From Candidatus Cloacimonadota bacterium (GTDB lineage: Bacteria > Cloacimonadota > Cloacimonadia > Cloacimonadales > Cloacimonadaceae), in the NCBI GenBank assembly GCA_028695495.1, contig JAQVIX010000015.1:1-39290 (forward strand): a stretch of DNA of 39,290 nucleotides, given 5' to 3'. Each line of letters opens with the position of its first letter. Position 1 is the stretch's first letter. The notes under the pieces were generated by a model that saw nothing but the letters and a program-made list of their open reading frames with translations, had not been told where the DNA came from and made no database searches. Below are positions 32,450 to 39,290 of this stretch, piece by piece. A program made the position numbers and the translations under genes.

Positions 32450-35400
32450 AGCGCCTGTTTTTGCTGCTAATTGCCCTTTGCTGGCTACCGCTGCTCTTTG
32501 CCGGAGTAAGGCTACTGGAATCGAGTGAAGGCAACCTTACTGTAGAGTATCTGGCAGATAGCTACCAGCTTTTAGATAGCGGAGATTTTGAGACTCTGCA
32601 GATGCCCGAAGCAAATTACTCCGGCACTGTATCTGCGCCCTCATTACCCTATCTGGAGTTCAAGATCGGTATCCCTGTGGGCGCCAAGGTAGAATACCAT
32701 ATTCTTTCCACTACCCAGGTAAATCTGCCCCTACAAAAACGCCTGGCGCCGGAGCCTGTAGTAAGCAGCGTTGATGGGCGTTCGCAATATCACTTCACAA
32801 TCGATGAAGCGCTTTACCGAGAGCAACCCCTGCCCTTATTGCAATATATGGGAGAAAGCAGCTACCGCTCCTACGCTTATGTATCCTTCAAGCTAAACCC
32901 AGCCCAATACGACGGCAATATCTCGCTTAATCTATATACTTCAGCCCTTATCCAAATCAAAATCAGTGGCAATCTAAAACAAAAGAGTGCACCCGCTACC
33001 GACTTCCTCAGCCGCCTTATGCTGGATACCTTCTTAAATACCGAAGATGCCCAATACTGGCAGCAGCAGAGTCGCAGCCATGTCCACTATGCGGATTTCT
33101 CGCGTAGCCCCTGGTGGATCAAGCTGGAAACGGATAAGAAGGGTATGTATCGCATCAACCCCTCGCAGCTTTCCTCTCTGCCTATATCCGAGATAGACCC
33201 CCGCAGCTTCCGCCTCTTTACTACTACCGGCAAGCCGCAGCCTGTTAATCCCAGCTTTGCTGGCAACGAGTTCAAAGAAGTGCCCATCTATGTAGCCGGT
33301 GAGGCAGATGGCAGCTTCGATTCCGGGGATTATATAGTATTCTACGGCGGCAACCGCATGGGCTGGGAACAAAATGCCTCCATTGCCTTTCAAAATAGCC
33401 TTATCTACCATGATATAATCTATCACAACCCCTATTCCGAGAACTACGTATATTGGCTTACCTTTGCCGGTTCTTTCGATAATCCGCCGCTAAGGATACA
33501 GGAGAATAACAGCTACGCCACTTTTCAGAACACCGTAAACTATCACCGGGAATATGTGCATCTGGAAACCGAAAGCCATAGGCGGGACAGAACGGGATTA
33601 ATCTGGTATATGACGCGCATGTTTGGCAGCAACACCCAAGAGTATAGCTTCGATATAGATTTACCGGATTTGGTAGTGGATGATGACAACAGGCTGCTAT
33701 TCAGAATTATTCAGGAAGATACCTCCTACGAGCAATACCACTACATCTCGGTATATGTAAATGGCGTGGTACTCCCCAGCAGCGAAAGTGAGGAGCGACA
33801 CCGTTGGTATTCCATCACAAACCTATACTTTTCCAAAACCAGCAGCGCCTTTAGGGCAGGGCAAAACAACATCAAAATCAAGGTATGGCGTAGCGGCCAC
33901 CCGGAAAACCTCTTCCTGGATTATATTCGGGTAGAATACAAGAAAGCACTGCACAAAGGAAACTCCCAATACGCAGTTAATGGCGGGCGTCCCGTGGCTC
34001 AGAAATATCACTTTAGCGGAGACCCCACCAATGCCAAAGTGTATAAAGTAAATAGCGATTACGATGTGGAGTTTCTCCCCATAAGCCCTGAAACTGACGG
34101 CTTTTCCTTTATCGGCAGTGCGGATGCGGATAACAGCTACTATGTATCAAAAGCCAATGACCTTTACAGTCCGGTCTCTATCAAAAAGCTGGAACCTACG
34201 GACATCGCCACCGTCAATTCGCCGGTGCAAAGCCTGATCATCACCCCTCCCCTATTTCTGGATAAGGCAAATGAATTGGCAGACTTTTACCGCACAGACC
34301 TGGGACTAAGCACCAAAGTAGTGCTTCTTGACGACATCTTTACCCAGTTTACAGGTGGGCATCCAGACCCCGTAGCCATCCGCCAATATATCAAACACCT
34401 TTACAACCATGCCCCTGCCCCCAAGATTCAATCGCTTAGCCTCATCGGTTTGGGTACCCTGGATTGGCGAAACTACTCTCGCCTTGCCACGCCCAAGAAC
34501 CATATTCCTCTTTACTTTTGCACGGAATCCGATCTAGGACTCTTTTCGGACGATTACTATGGGATGCTTAGCTCTTTGTTTCACCCGGATATTGCCATTG
34601 GGCGCTACCCCGTAAGCAACGTAAACGAGCTAAGCACCATGATTCAGAATCTTAAACGCTATGTGCAAAACCCCCTACCGGGTATGTGGCGCAATAGCAT
34701 GCTCTCACTGGCAGATGATTATATAAACGGTAATACCACTTATGAATTCCTCCATACCCGATATTTAGAAGAGCTTTCGCAACTCCTTTCCCCTGCCCTC
34801 TTGCACGAGAAAATCTTCGGTGAGGAGTGGGAATATGACCAGTTCCTGAATAAACCCAAGGTACGGGACGAGATGTTCCGGCACATCAATTTAGGTAAAC
34901 TGATTTGGTATTATGTAGGACACGGTGCCTTTGACTCGCTGGGGCAAGAGAATTACTATACCGGTTCCTTGGATATGGACCGCTTTCAAAATCCGGATAT
35001 GATGCCGCTCTTTATCGCCGCCACCTGCAGTGCATCCGCTTATGACCATTGGGCTTACCAAAGCCTGGGCGAAAAAAGCGTGCTACTGAACAATCGCGGC
35101 GCCATCGCCTCGGTATCTGCCACTACAGATAGCTACGGCGGTCCCAATCAGAGCCTTATGAAGCACTTTCTCCGCAATATCGTAAATAACTACCTCCCTA
35201 TAGGTGCAGCCCTTACTCTTGCCAAAACTCGCTTTCATGGTGAGAAAAATAACGACACCTACTGCATCCTGGGCGACCCCAATCTCTATGTTATCCCGCC
35301 TCAAAGATTCCCCAGCATTAACCTGCAAAACTACGCCGCATCGGACACCCTGCACAGCCGGGATATTGTACGGATGCAAGGAGATTATGCCCCGGAGCTT

Positions 35401-36318
35401 ATTTCTGGTGAAGCCACACAAAGCGTTTACGATGCCGGTAGTAGCCGCTATGTGCGCGAAGAACGAGTTACCAAACAGGGCAACATCATCTTCAAAGGCA
35501 AAGTTTCGGTAGATGATGGTGCTGCCTTTGAAAGCGGCTTTATCCTGCCCGATGACCTCAGCAGCGGCGCCGATGGCATGATACTTACATACCTCTGGGA
35601 TGAGCCTAATAAAGAGGATTACCTCGCCTATTATCACCCCATGCCGCTTTCGGATAGCGTATTGCCAGATTCCGCAGTTAATGATGGTCCCCCGCAGATA
35701 ACGATTTATCTGGGCACCTATGATTTTAGAGCCGGCGATACCGTAAGCAGCTCCCCCACTCTCTTGGTAAAGATAAGCGACGCCAACGGCATAAACCTAA
35801 GAGGTAAGATGGGGCACAACATCCTAATGGTATTGGATAATTCGCTTCAGCCCGTTTCTCTTACAGATTACTTTGAATACGATACAGATAGCTACACCAG
35901 CGGCACTTTGATATATCTCCTAAAAAACCTCTCCGAAGGTGCACACACCCTGCAGATCATTGCTTTTGACAATTACAACCTGCCCGCTGTAGCCAGCACC
36001 CACTTTACAAGTAGCAAGAGCACCAGCCTCTCGATCGAGAACTTCCTTATCTATCCAAACCCCATGCGCAAAGACGGCTACTTTAGCTTTATCATCTCCG
36101 AAGCCGCCGAGATTATCCTGGATATCTTTAGCCCCAGCGGCAAACGCATCCGCCGCATCAAAGAGCAGGTAAAGCCCGGCTTTCATGCCGTTGCTTTCGA
36201 TAGCAAAGATGCCTTTGGCAAAAGCCTGGCAAATAACACCTATTTCATTCGCCTGAAAGCCAAGAGCGCCAGCGGCAAGAGCTTGGAGAAACGCGAAAAA
36301 ATGGTAATTTACAAATAA
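32446..36318 (+). CDS. C25 (gingipain/PorU-like) cysteine peptidase with type IX-like sorting domain
   Basis: 1290 residues, secreted by a signal peptide (MKRLFLLLIALCWLPLLFAG). The long N-terminal half is beta-rich. The C25 domain (about 600-950) has the caspase-like dyad: H826 in IWYYVGHGAFDSLGQENYYTG and C861 in PLFIAATCSASAYDHW, plus FSDDYYGML and ILGDPNL. The C-terminal 90 residues (FLIYPNPMRKDGYFSF to REKMVIYK) form a FlgD-Ig-like/type IX sorting domain. Size and domain order resemble PorU, the sortase of the type IX system, but an ordinary secreted C25 peptidase is equally possible. No other Por genes are in the window. It overlaps the small membrane gene by 4 nt. Confidence 0.87.
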   Translation: MKRLFLLLIALCWLPLLFAGVRLLESSEGNLTVEYLADSYQLLDSGDFETLQMPEANYSGTVSAPSLPYLEFKIGIPVGAKVEYHILSTTQVNLPLQKRLAPEPVVSSVDGRSQYHFTIDEALYREQPLPLLQYMGESSYRSYAYVSFKLNPAQYDGNISLNLYTSALIQIKISGNLKQKSAPATDFLSRLMLDTFLNTEDAQYWQQQSRSHVHYADFSRSPWWIKLETDKKGMYRINPSQLSSLPISEIDPRSFRLFTTTGKPQPVNPSFAGNEFKEVPIYVAGEADGSFDSGDYIVFYGGNRMGWEQNASIAFQNSLIYHDIIYHNPYSENYVYWLTFAGSFDNPPLRIQENNSYATFQNTVNYHREYVHLETESHRRDRTGLIWYMTRMFGSNTQEYSFDIDLPDLVVDDDNRLLFRIIQEDTSYEQYHYISVYVNGVVLPSSESEERHRWYSITNLYFSKTSSAFRAGQNNIKIKVWRSGHPENLFLDYIRVEYKKALHKGNSQYAVNGGRPVAQKYHFSGDPTNAKVYKVNSDYDVEFLPISPETDGFSFIGSADADNSYYVSKANDLYSPVSIKKLEPTDIATVNSPVQSLIITPPLFLDKANELADFYRTDLGLSTKVVLLDDIFTQFTGGHPDPVAIRQYIKHLYNHAPAPKIQSLSLIGLGTLDWRNYSRLATPKNHIPLYFCTESDLGLFSDDYYGMLSSLFHPDIAIGRYPVSNVNELSTMIQNLKRYVQNPLPGMWRNSMLSLADDYINGNTTYEFLHTRYLEELSQLLSPALLHEKIFGEEWEYDQFLNKPKVRDEMFRHINLGKLIWYYVGHGAFDSLGQENYYTGSLDMDRFQNPDMMPLFIAATCSASAYDHWAYQSLGEKSVLLNNRGAIASVSATTDSYGGPNQSLMKHFLRNIVNNYLPIGAALTLAKTRFHGEKNNDTYCILGDPNLYVIPPQRFPSINLQNYAASDTLHSRDIVRMQGDYAPELISGEATQSVYDAGSSRYVREERVTKQGNIIFKGKVSVDDGAAFESGFILPDDLSSGADGMILTYLWDEPNKEDYLAYYHPMPLSDSVLPDSAVNDGPPQITIYLGTYDFRAGDTVSSSPTLLVKISDANGINLRGKMGHNILMVLDNSLQPVSLTDYFEYDTDSYTSGTLIYLLKNLSEGAHTLQIIAFDNYNLPAVASTHFTSSKSTSLSIENFLIYPNPMRKDGYFSFIISEAAEIILDIFSPSGKRIRRIKEQVKPGFHAVAFDSKDAFGKSLANNTYFIRLKAKSASGKSLEKREKMVIYK

Positions 36319-36331
36319 TGGGAGCCTCCAG

Positions 36332-37717
36332 ATGAAAATATACAATACCAAAACCCGCAGCAAAGAGGATTTCATCCCGCTGGAAGCCGGCAAGCTAAAG
36401 CTCTATGCCTGCGGCCCCACCGTATATAACTACTTTCATATCGGCAATGCCCGCGCCTTCATCTTCTTTGATGTAGTGCGCCGCTATTTTGAATACCTGG
36501 GCTATGAAGTTTCATACGTGCAAAATATTACCGATATAGACGATAAGATCATCGAGCAAGCCATCGCCGAAAACAAGGACTTCTCCCAAATAGCTGCCTA
36601 CTACGCCGATGCCTTTTTGGAAGATAGCCGGCGCCTGGGCATCAAGCCGCCCACCGTACAGCCCCGCGCCACCGAGGTAATGCAAGAGATTATTGCGCTT
36701 ATCAAGGAACTGGAAGATAAAGGCTTTGCTTACGAAGTAAATGGCAATGTTTACTTTGATACAGGCGTTTTGGATACTTACGGTAGCCTCAGCGGCAAAA
36801 AGATTGAAGAACAGCTCGCCGGCGCCCGCGTAATAGAAAATACCGAAAAGAAACATCCGGCGGACTTCACCCTCTGGAAAGCCAGCAAACCCGGCGAACC
36901 AGTATGGCAAAGCCCCTGGGGAGAGGGACGCCCCGGCTGGCATACCGAATGTGTAGTAATGAGCCAGCAGCATTTGGGCAGAAGCTTCGACATCCATGGC
37001 GGTGGCATCGACCTCGTTTTCCCCCACCATGAAAACGAAAACGCACAAGCCATGGCGCTTTCCGGCAAACCCTTGGCGCGCTATTGGATGCACAATGGCT
37101 TCCTAAATGTAGATGGCGATAAGATGAGCAAAAGCCTTAAAAACTTCTTTACCGCCCGCGACATCTTGAAAGAATACCCTGCCGAGGCAATCCGCTTTTT
37201 CTTCCTTTCCAAACACTACCGCAGCCCGATAGACTTTAGCAAAGAGCTGATGACAGAATCGCACAAAGCAGTGCAAAACCTGCATTCTGCATTGGCTTTG
37301 ATGGATGAATCCGCTGCACCTGAAAGCACCGAACACTCTGAAATACAGGCGATCGAGACGAAGTTCCGCGATGGCATGAATGACGACTTCAACACCGCCA
37401 AAGCCATCGCCAGCCTTTTTGAACTTGCCAGTATAATCCGCAATAGCAAGCTGGAAACCCCTTTGCGCCAGGCTGCTGCCAAGAGTTTACTGGAATTAGG
37501 CAGCGTCTTAGGCTTTTTCCAAGAGGAATTAGCCCCAGCAGAAACCAGCTTGCCAGACCTCAGCGCCTACCTGATTGAAATGATCTTACGCTATCGCAGC
37601 GAAGCCCGCGCCAATAAGGATTGGGCACTCTCCGACCGCATTCGCGACGAGCTTAAGGAACTTGGCATTGAAATAAAGGATAGCCCCGAAGGCACCAAAT
37701 GGAGTATTAATAAATGA
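36332..37717 (+). CDS. cysS: Cysteinyl-tRNA synthetase
   Basis: Charges tRNA-Cys with cysteine. 461 residues, normal length. Zinc ligand C27 in LYACGPTVYNYFHIGNAR, with the HIGH-class motif as HIGN (36-39); GWHTECVVMS and DLVFPHHENENAQ supply the remaining zinc-site residues; KMSKS at 264-268 in DGDKMSKSLKNFFT. GGAG precedes the ATG at 36332 by about 8 bases. The stop overlaps the next start (ATGA). Confidence 0.97.
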   Translation: MKIYNTKTRSKEDFIPLEAGKLKLYACGPTVYNYFHIGNARAFIFFDVVRRYFEYLGYEVSYVQNITDIDDKIIEQAIAENKDFSQIAAYYADAFLEDSRRLGIKPPTVQPRATEVMQEIIALIKELEDKGFAYEVNGNVYFDTGVLDTYGSLSGKKIEEQLAGARVIENTEKKHPADFTLWKASKPGEPVWQSPWGEGRPGWHTECVVMSQQHLGRSFDIHGGGIDLVFPHHENENAQAMALSGKPLARYWMHNGFLNVDGDKMSKSLKNFFTARDILKEYPAEAIRFFFLSKHYRSPIDFSKELMTESHKAVQNLHSALALMDESAAPESTEHSEIQAIETKFRDGMNDDFNTAKAIASLFELASIIRNSKLETPLRQAAAKSLLELGSVLGFFQEELAPAETSLPDLSAYLIEMILRYRSEARANKDWALSDRIRDELKELGIEIKDSPEGTKWSINK

Positions 37718-38535
37718 ATAAGAAGCTTAAAATTACCCTGATCACAGTAGTAATCCTCACGCTTTGCACCCTTGCCGCGCTTTTGATACTAAAGCTGAGC
37801 GGCAGCAAACTAAATAAACCCGAAAGCATTGTTTATGATCCAATTGGCGACCGCTTTTTGATCTCCAATGTAGGCAGCGGCAGCATTGTAGCCCTGGATA
37901 GCAAAGGCAAGTATATGGACTATATGCCCAAAGCCTTAAACTCCCCCAAAGGCATGGCGTTACGGGACGATATGCTCTTTGTATGCGAGCCTAACCGCAT
38001 TGCCGCCATCGACGTAAGCGAAGCTAAGATTGTAAGCTATTACGATATTGAAGGTGCCCGCGCGCTAAATGACATCGCCCTGGATGAATATGGCGTTATT
38101 TACGCCACCGATACCGAGATGAATTGCGTTTGGATTTACAATCCCAAAGACGGCAGCACGGAAAAGGTAATGAGTCAGCTTTTTAATAAACCCAATGGTA
38201 TCTATTACGACCGTCCGCGCTGGCAGATGTTTGTGGTAAACTTTGCCCAGCGTTCGCCCGTAATGAGCCTGGATGTGCGAGATAAAACGGTAAATATCTT
38301 TATGGATAGTGTTTATTCGCAGCTTGATGGCATTGCGGTGGACGACCTGGGGCGCATCTTTATCAGCTCCTGGGCAGAGCAGATGATTATCGAAATCCCG
38401 CAAGAACAAAACCGCTTTTTAGTGCGCAAAACCGGATTGAAATCCCCCGCCGATTTGTATTACCATTTGCCCACCAATGAGTTATTAGTTCCGCTCTTTA
38501 ATAAGAACAAGATAGAGCGGATACAGCTCGATTAG
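37714..38535 (+). CDS. Membrane-anchored NHL/SMP-30-like beta-propeller protein
   Basis: 273 residues. An N-terminal helix (about 7-27, ITLITVVILTLCTLAALLILK) anchors a repeat domain with roughly six propeller blades: KPESIVYDPIGDRFLISN, SPKGMALRDDMLFVCEPN, ALNDIALDEYGVIYATD, KPNGIYYDRPRWQMFVVN, QLDGIAVDDLGRIFISS, SPADLYYHLPTNELLVP. These match the SMP-30/NHL pattern, in which some members are lactonases and others only bind partners; no clear catalytic metal site was assigned. It is the last gene of the plus-strand run and overlaps cysS by 4 nt. Confidence 0.8.
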   Translation: MNKKLKITLITVVILTLCTLAALLILKLSGSKLNKPESIVYDPIGDRFLISNVGSGSIVALDSKGKYMDYMPKALNSPKGMALRDDMLFVCEPNRIAAIDVSEAKIVSYYDIEGARALNDIALDEYGVIYATDTEMNCVWIYNPKDGSTEKVMSQLFNKPNGIYYDRPRWQMFVVNFAQRSPVMSLDVRDKTVNIFMDSVYSQLDGIAVDDLGRIFISSWAEQMIIEIPQEQNRFLVRKTGLKSPADLYYHLPTNELLVPLFNKNKIERIQLD

Positions 38536-38719
38536 TATGTAATCAGTATAGTATAATAAGATTCCACCTCGATTAGATATTCCTTCGCTGCTTGCGGTGT
38601 GCGCTGCGCCTTGCCTGGATACAGCTTCGCCCCGTGGCTTAGGCACGCCACGCCTCACGCAGAGAATCAATGCACAATTCCATTATTTCCGGATCACGCA
38701 TTGCTCTCCAATATTACTA

Positions 38720-38740
38720 TAGTGGACAAGTAGTGGACAA
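38720..38740 (+). repeat. Tandem 10-base direct repeat TAGTGGACAA
   Basis: TAGTGGACAA occurs at 38720-38729 and again at 38731-38740, one base apart, so the period is 11 bases. That places both copies on nearly the same face of the helix, as for a dimeric regulator site; no gene to be regulated follows in the window. Confidence 0.6.
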
Positions 38741-38853
38741 AACGGGATTTATTTTTTGGTTATATGTGAAACTTATTGATAAATTGAATCTTACAAGCCT
38801 ATTTTTTTTGTTCAGTGTCAATTATGCCCATTCACCGAGCGCAGCGTCCAGGT

Positions 38854-38924
38854 TCTTGGAGTTAATGGCGCTTATCCGCCCTTTATCATACCAACGCCTT
38901 ATGCAAGCGCCATTGACTTCAAGA
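38854..38924. repeat. Long stem-loop with a 20-bp stem
   Basis: The left arm TCTTGGAGTTAATGGCGCTT (38854-38873) pairs over its whole length with 38905-38924; two of the pairs are G-U if it is RNA. The loop is 31 bases. A T-run of eight lies about 50 bases upstream, not downstream, so it does not look like a terminator. Confidence 0.75.
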
Positions 38925-38967
38925 GCCTTTCCCCATGCCAAAACACCATGCGTCAGCCCCCTCTGGT

Positions 38968-38991
38968 GTGCCAAACTCCGATTTGGCACAA
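38968..38991. repeat. Hairpin TGTGCCAAA/TTTGGCACA
   Basis: Nine perfect base pairs around a 6-base loop (CTCCGA). An inverted copy of the same core occurs at 39227-39247. The last base is shared with the next hairpin. Confidence 0.75.
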
Positions 38992-39017
38992 GCAGTGCAG
39001 CGAAGCGATACTGCTTA
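38991..39017. repeat. Hairpin AAGCAGT/ACTGCTT
   Basis: Seven perfect base pairs around a 13-base loop, directly abutting the preceding hairpin. Confidence 0.6.
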
Positions 39018-39174
39018 ATAATCTACCATTGCGAAGCTCGCGAGCAATTCCTTAAAGAACCCCGTCAGGGGTGACATTTCAGATAGCCCAGGGTGTTCTT
39101 GCCCAAAATGAGCTTGCGAGTTTTGTGCAGAGCAGGATAGCCTCATTTGCATCTTGCAGGATAGATAATAAACA

Positions 39175-39191
39175 AGCGACAAGATGTCGCT
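39175..39191. repeat. Hairpin AGCGACA-AGA-TGTCGCT
   Basis: Seven perfect base pairs and an AGA triloop. First of a pair with 39202-39218, offset by 27 bases. Confidence 0.75.
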
Positions 39192-39201
39192 GTTACATTT
39201 C

Positions 39202-39218
39202 TGTGGCAAGATGCCACA
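39202..39218. repeat. Hairpin TGTGGCA-AGA-TGCCACA
   Basis: Same size and loop as the hairpin at 39175-39191. Three of the seven pairs differ and every change is compensated on the other arm. Confidence 0.75.
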
Positions 39219-39226
39219 ACCACCTT

Positions 39227-39247
39227 CTGCCAAATCGGTTTTGGCAG
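39227..39247. repeat. Hairpin CTGCCAAA/TTTGGCAG
   Basis: Eight perfect pairs around TCGGT. Read on the minus strand it is TGCCAAA-ACCGA-TTTGGCA, nearly the same as the plus-strand element at 38970-38989. Confidence 0.75.
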
Positions 39248-39290
39248 CCCAGAACTAAGCGCAGATTTAAACATTTCCAGAAATGCGAAT

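Larger units (their letters stand above)
38536..39290. other. 755-bp non-coding tail rich in small hairpins
   Basis: No credible gene; the open frames here have no ribosome sites and cross perfect palindromes. Besides the hairpins listed separately, CGTGGC/GCCACG (38633-38652), ATTGC/GCAAT (39029-39049) around a GCTCGCGAGC palindrome, and CAAAA/TTTTG (39104-39125) can form. The pattern suggests an accumulation of intergenic repeat elements or a structured RNA. Confidence 0.65.

Noticed and set aside
38670-39074. 134-residue plus-strand open frame near the right edge
   Set aside because: It runs through several perfect hairpins, has no ribosome binding site and an implausible composition; the region is better described as non-coding repeats.
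39175-39247. CRISPR-like array from the spaced small hairpins
   Set aside because: The hairpins differ in sequence and spacing, there are only three, and no cas genes are present.

Overview
The window looks like a chromosomal segment of a Gram-negative anaerobe of the FCB group. Candidatus Cloacimonadota is my best guess; no rRNA is present to settle it. The support is: exported beta-barrel proteins and a C25 (gingipain/PorU-type) peptidase ending in a type IX-like sorting domain; LysM/M23 envelope enzymes; a ferredoxin-dependent 2-oxoacid oxidoreductase next to an aminotransferase and a phosphate butyryltransferase-like gene, as expected of an amino-acid fermenter; and sigma-54 regulation. 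Gene density is high, with many 4-20 nt overlaps and clear AGGAG-type ribosome binding sites. I see no phage, insertion sequence or CRISPR array.

Layout. 1-1588 (-): partial ABC-F ATPase. 1744-1821 (+): tRNA-Pro(GGG). 1840-7919 (-): D12-class DNA adenine methylase, YtcJ-like amidohydrolase, dapD, a PatB/MalY-type PLP enzyme, a small membrane protein and a PHP phosphoesterase. 7994-11383 (+): a SAM methyltransferase, then a TetR regulator / outer-membrane barrel / lipoprotein deacetylase unit. 11399-21709 (-): eight tightly packed genes, in transcription order an aminotransferase, a degenerate histidine kinase, a sigma-54 response regulator, MalF- and MalG-like permeases, a DUF2723 membrane protein, and the gamma-alpha and beta subunits of a 2-oxoacid:ferredoxin oxidoreductase. 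22352-27116 (+): pgsB, pgsC and pgsW-like genes for a poly-gamma-glutamate-type polymer, followed by an exported protein and an outer-membrane barrel. 27132-28453: a very acidic CxxC protein and gpsA. 28633-38535 (+): acylphosphatase, LysM-M23 peptidase, sigma-70 factor, a frameshifted phosphate butyryltransferase-like gene, rlmH, a 51-residue membrane protein, a large C25 peptidase, cysS and an NHL/SMP-30-like propeller. 38536-39290: a non-coding tail packed with hairpins.

How the genes fit together (inference). The eight-gene minus-strand unit and the ptb-like gene suggest oxidation of amino acids to acyl-CoA and then acyl-phosphate, with electrons leaving on ferredoxin. The pgs cluster plus its two envelope genes is the best candidate for an uncharacterised system: polymer synthesis in the inner membrane coupled to a periplasmic protein and an outer-membrane pore, without PgsA/CapA nearby. 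The non-coding spaces hold a 76-bp dispersed palindrome (two copies 13 kb apart) and a terminal cluster of small hairpins, two of which differ only by compensatory base-pair changes.
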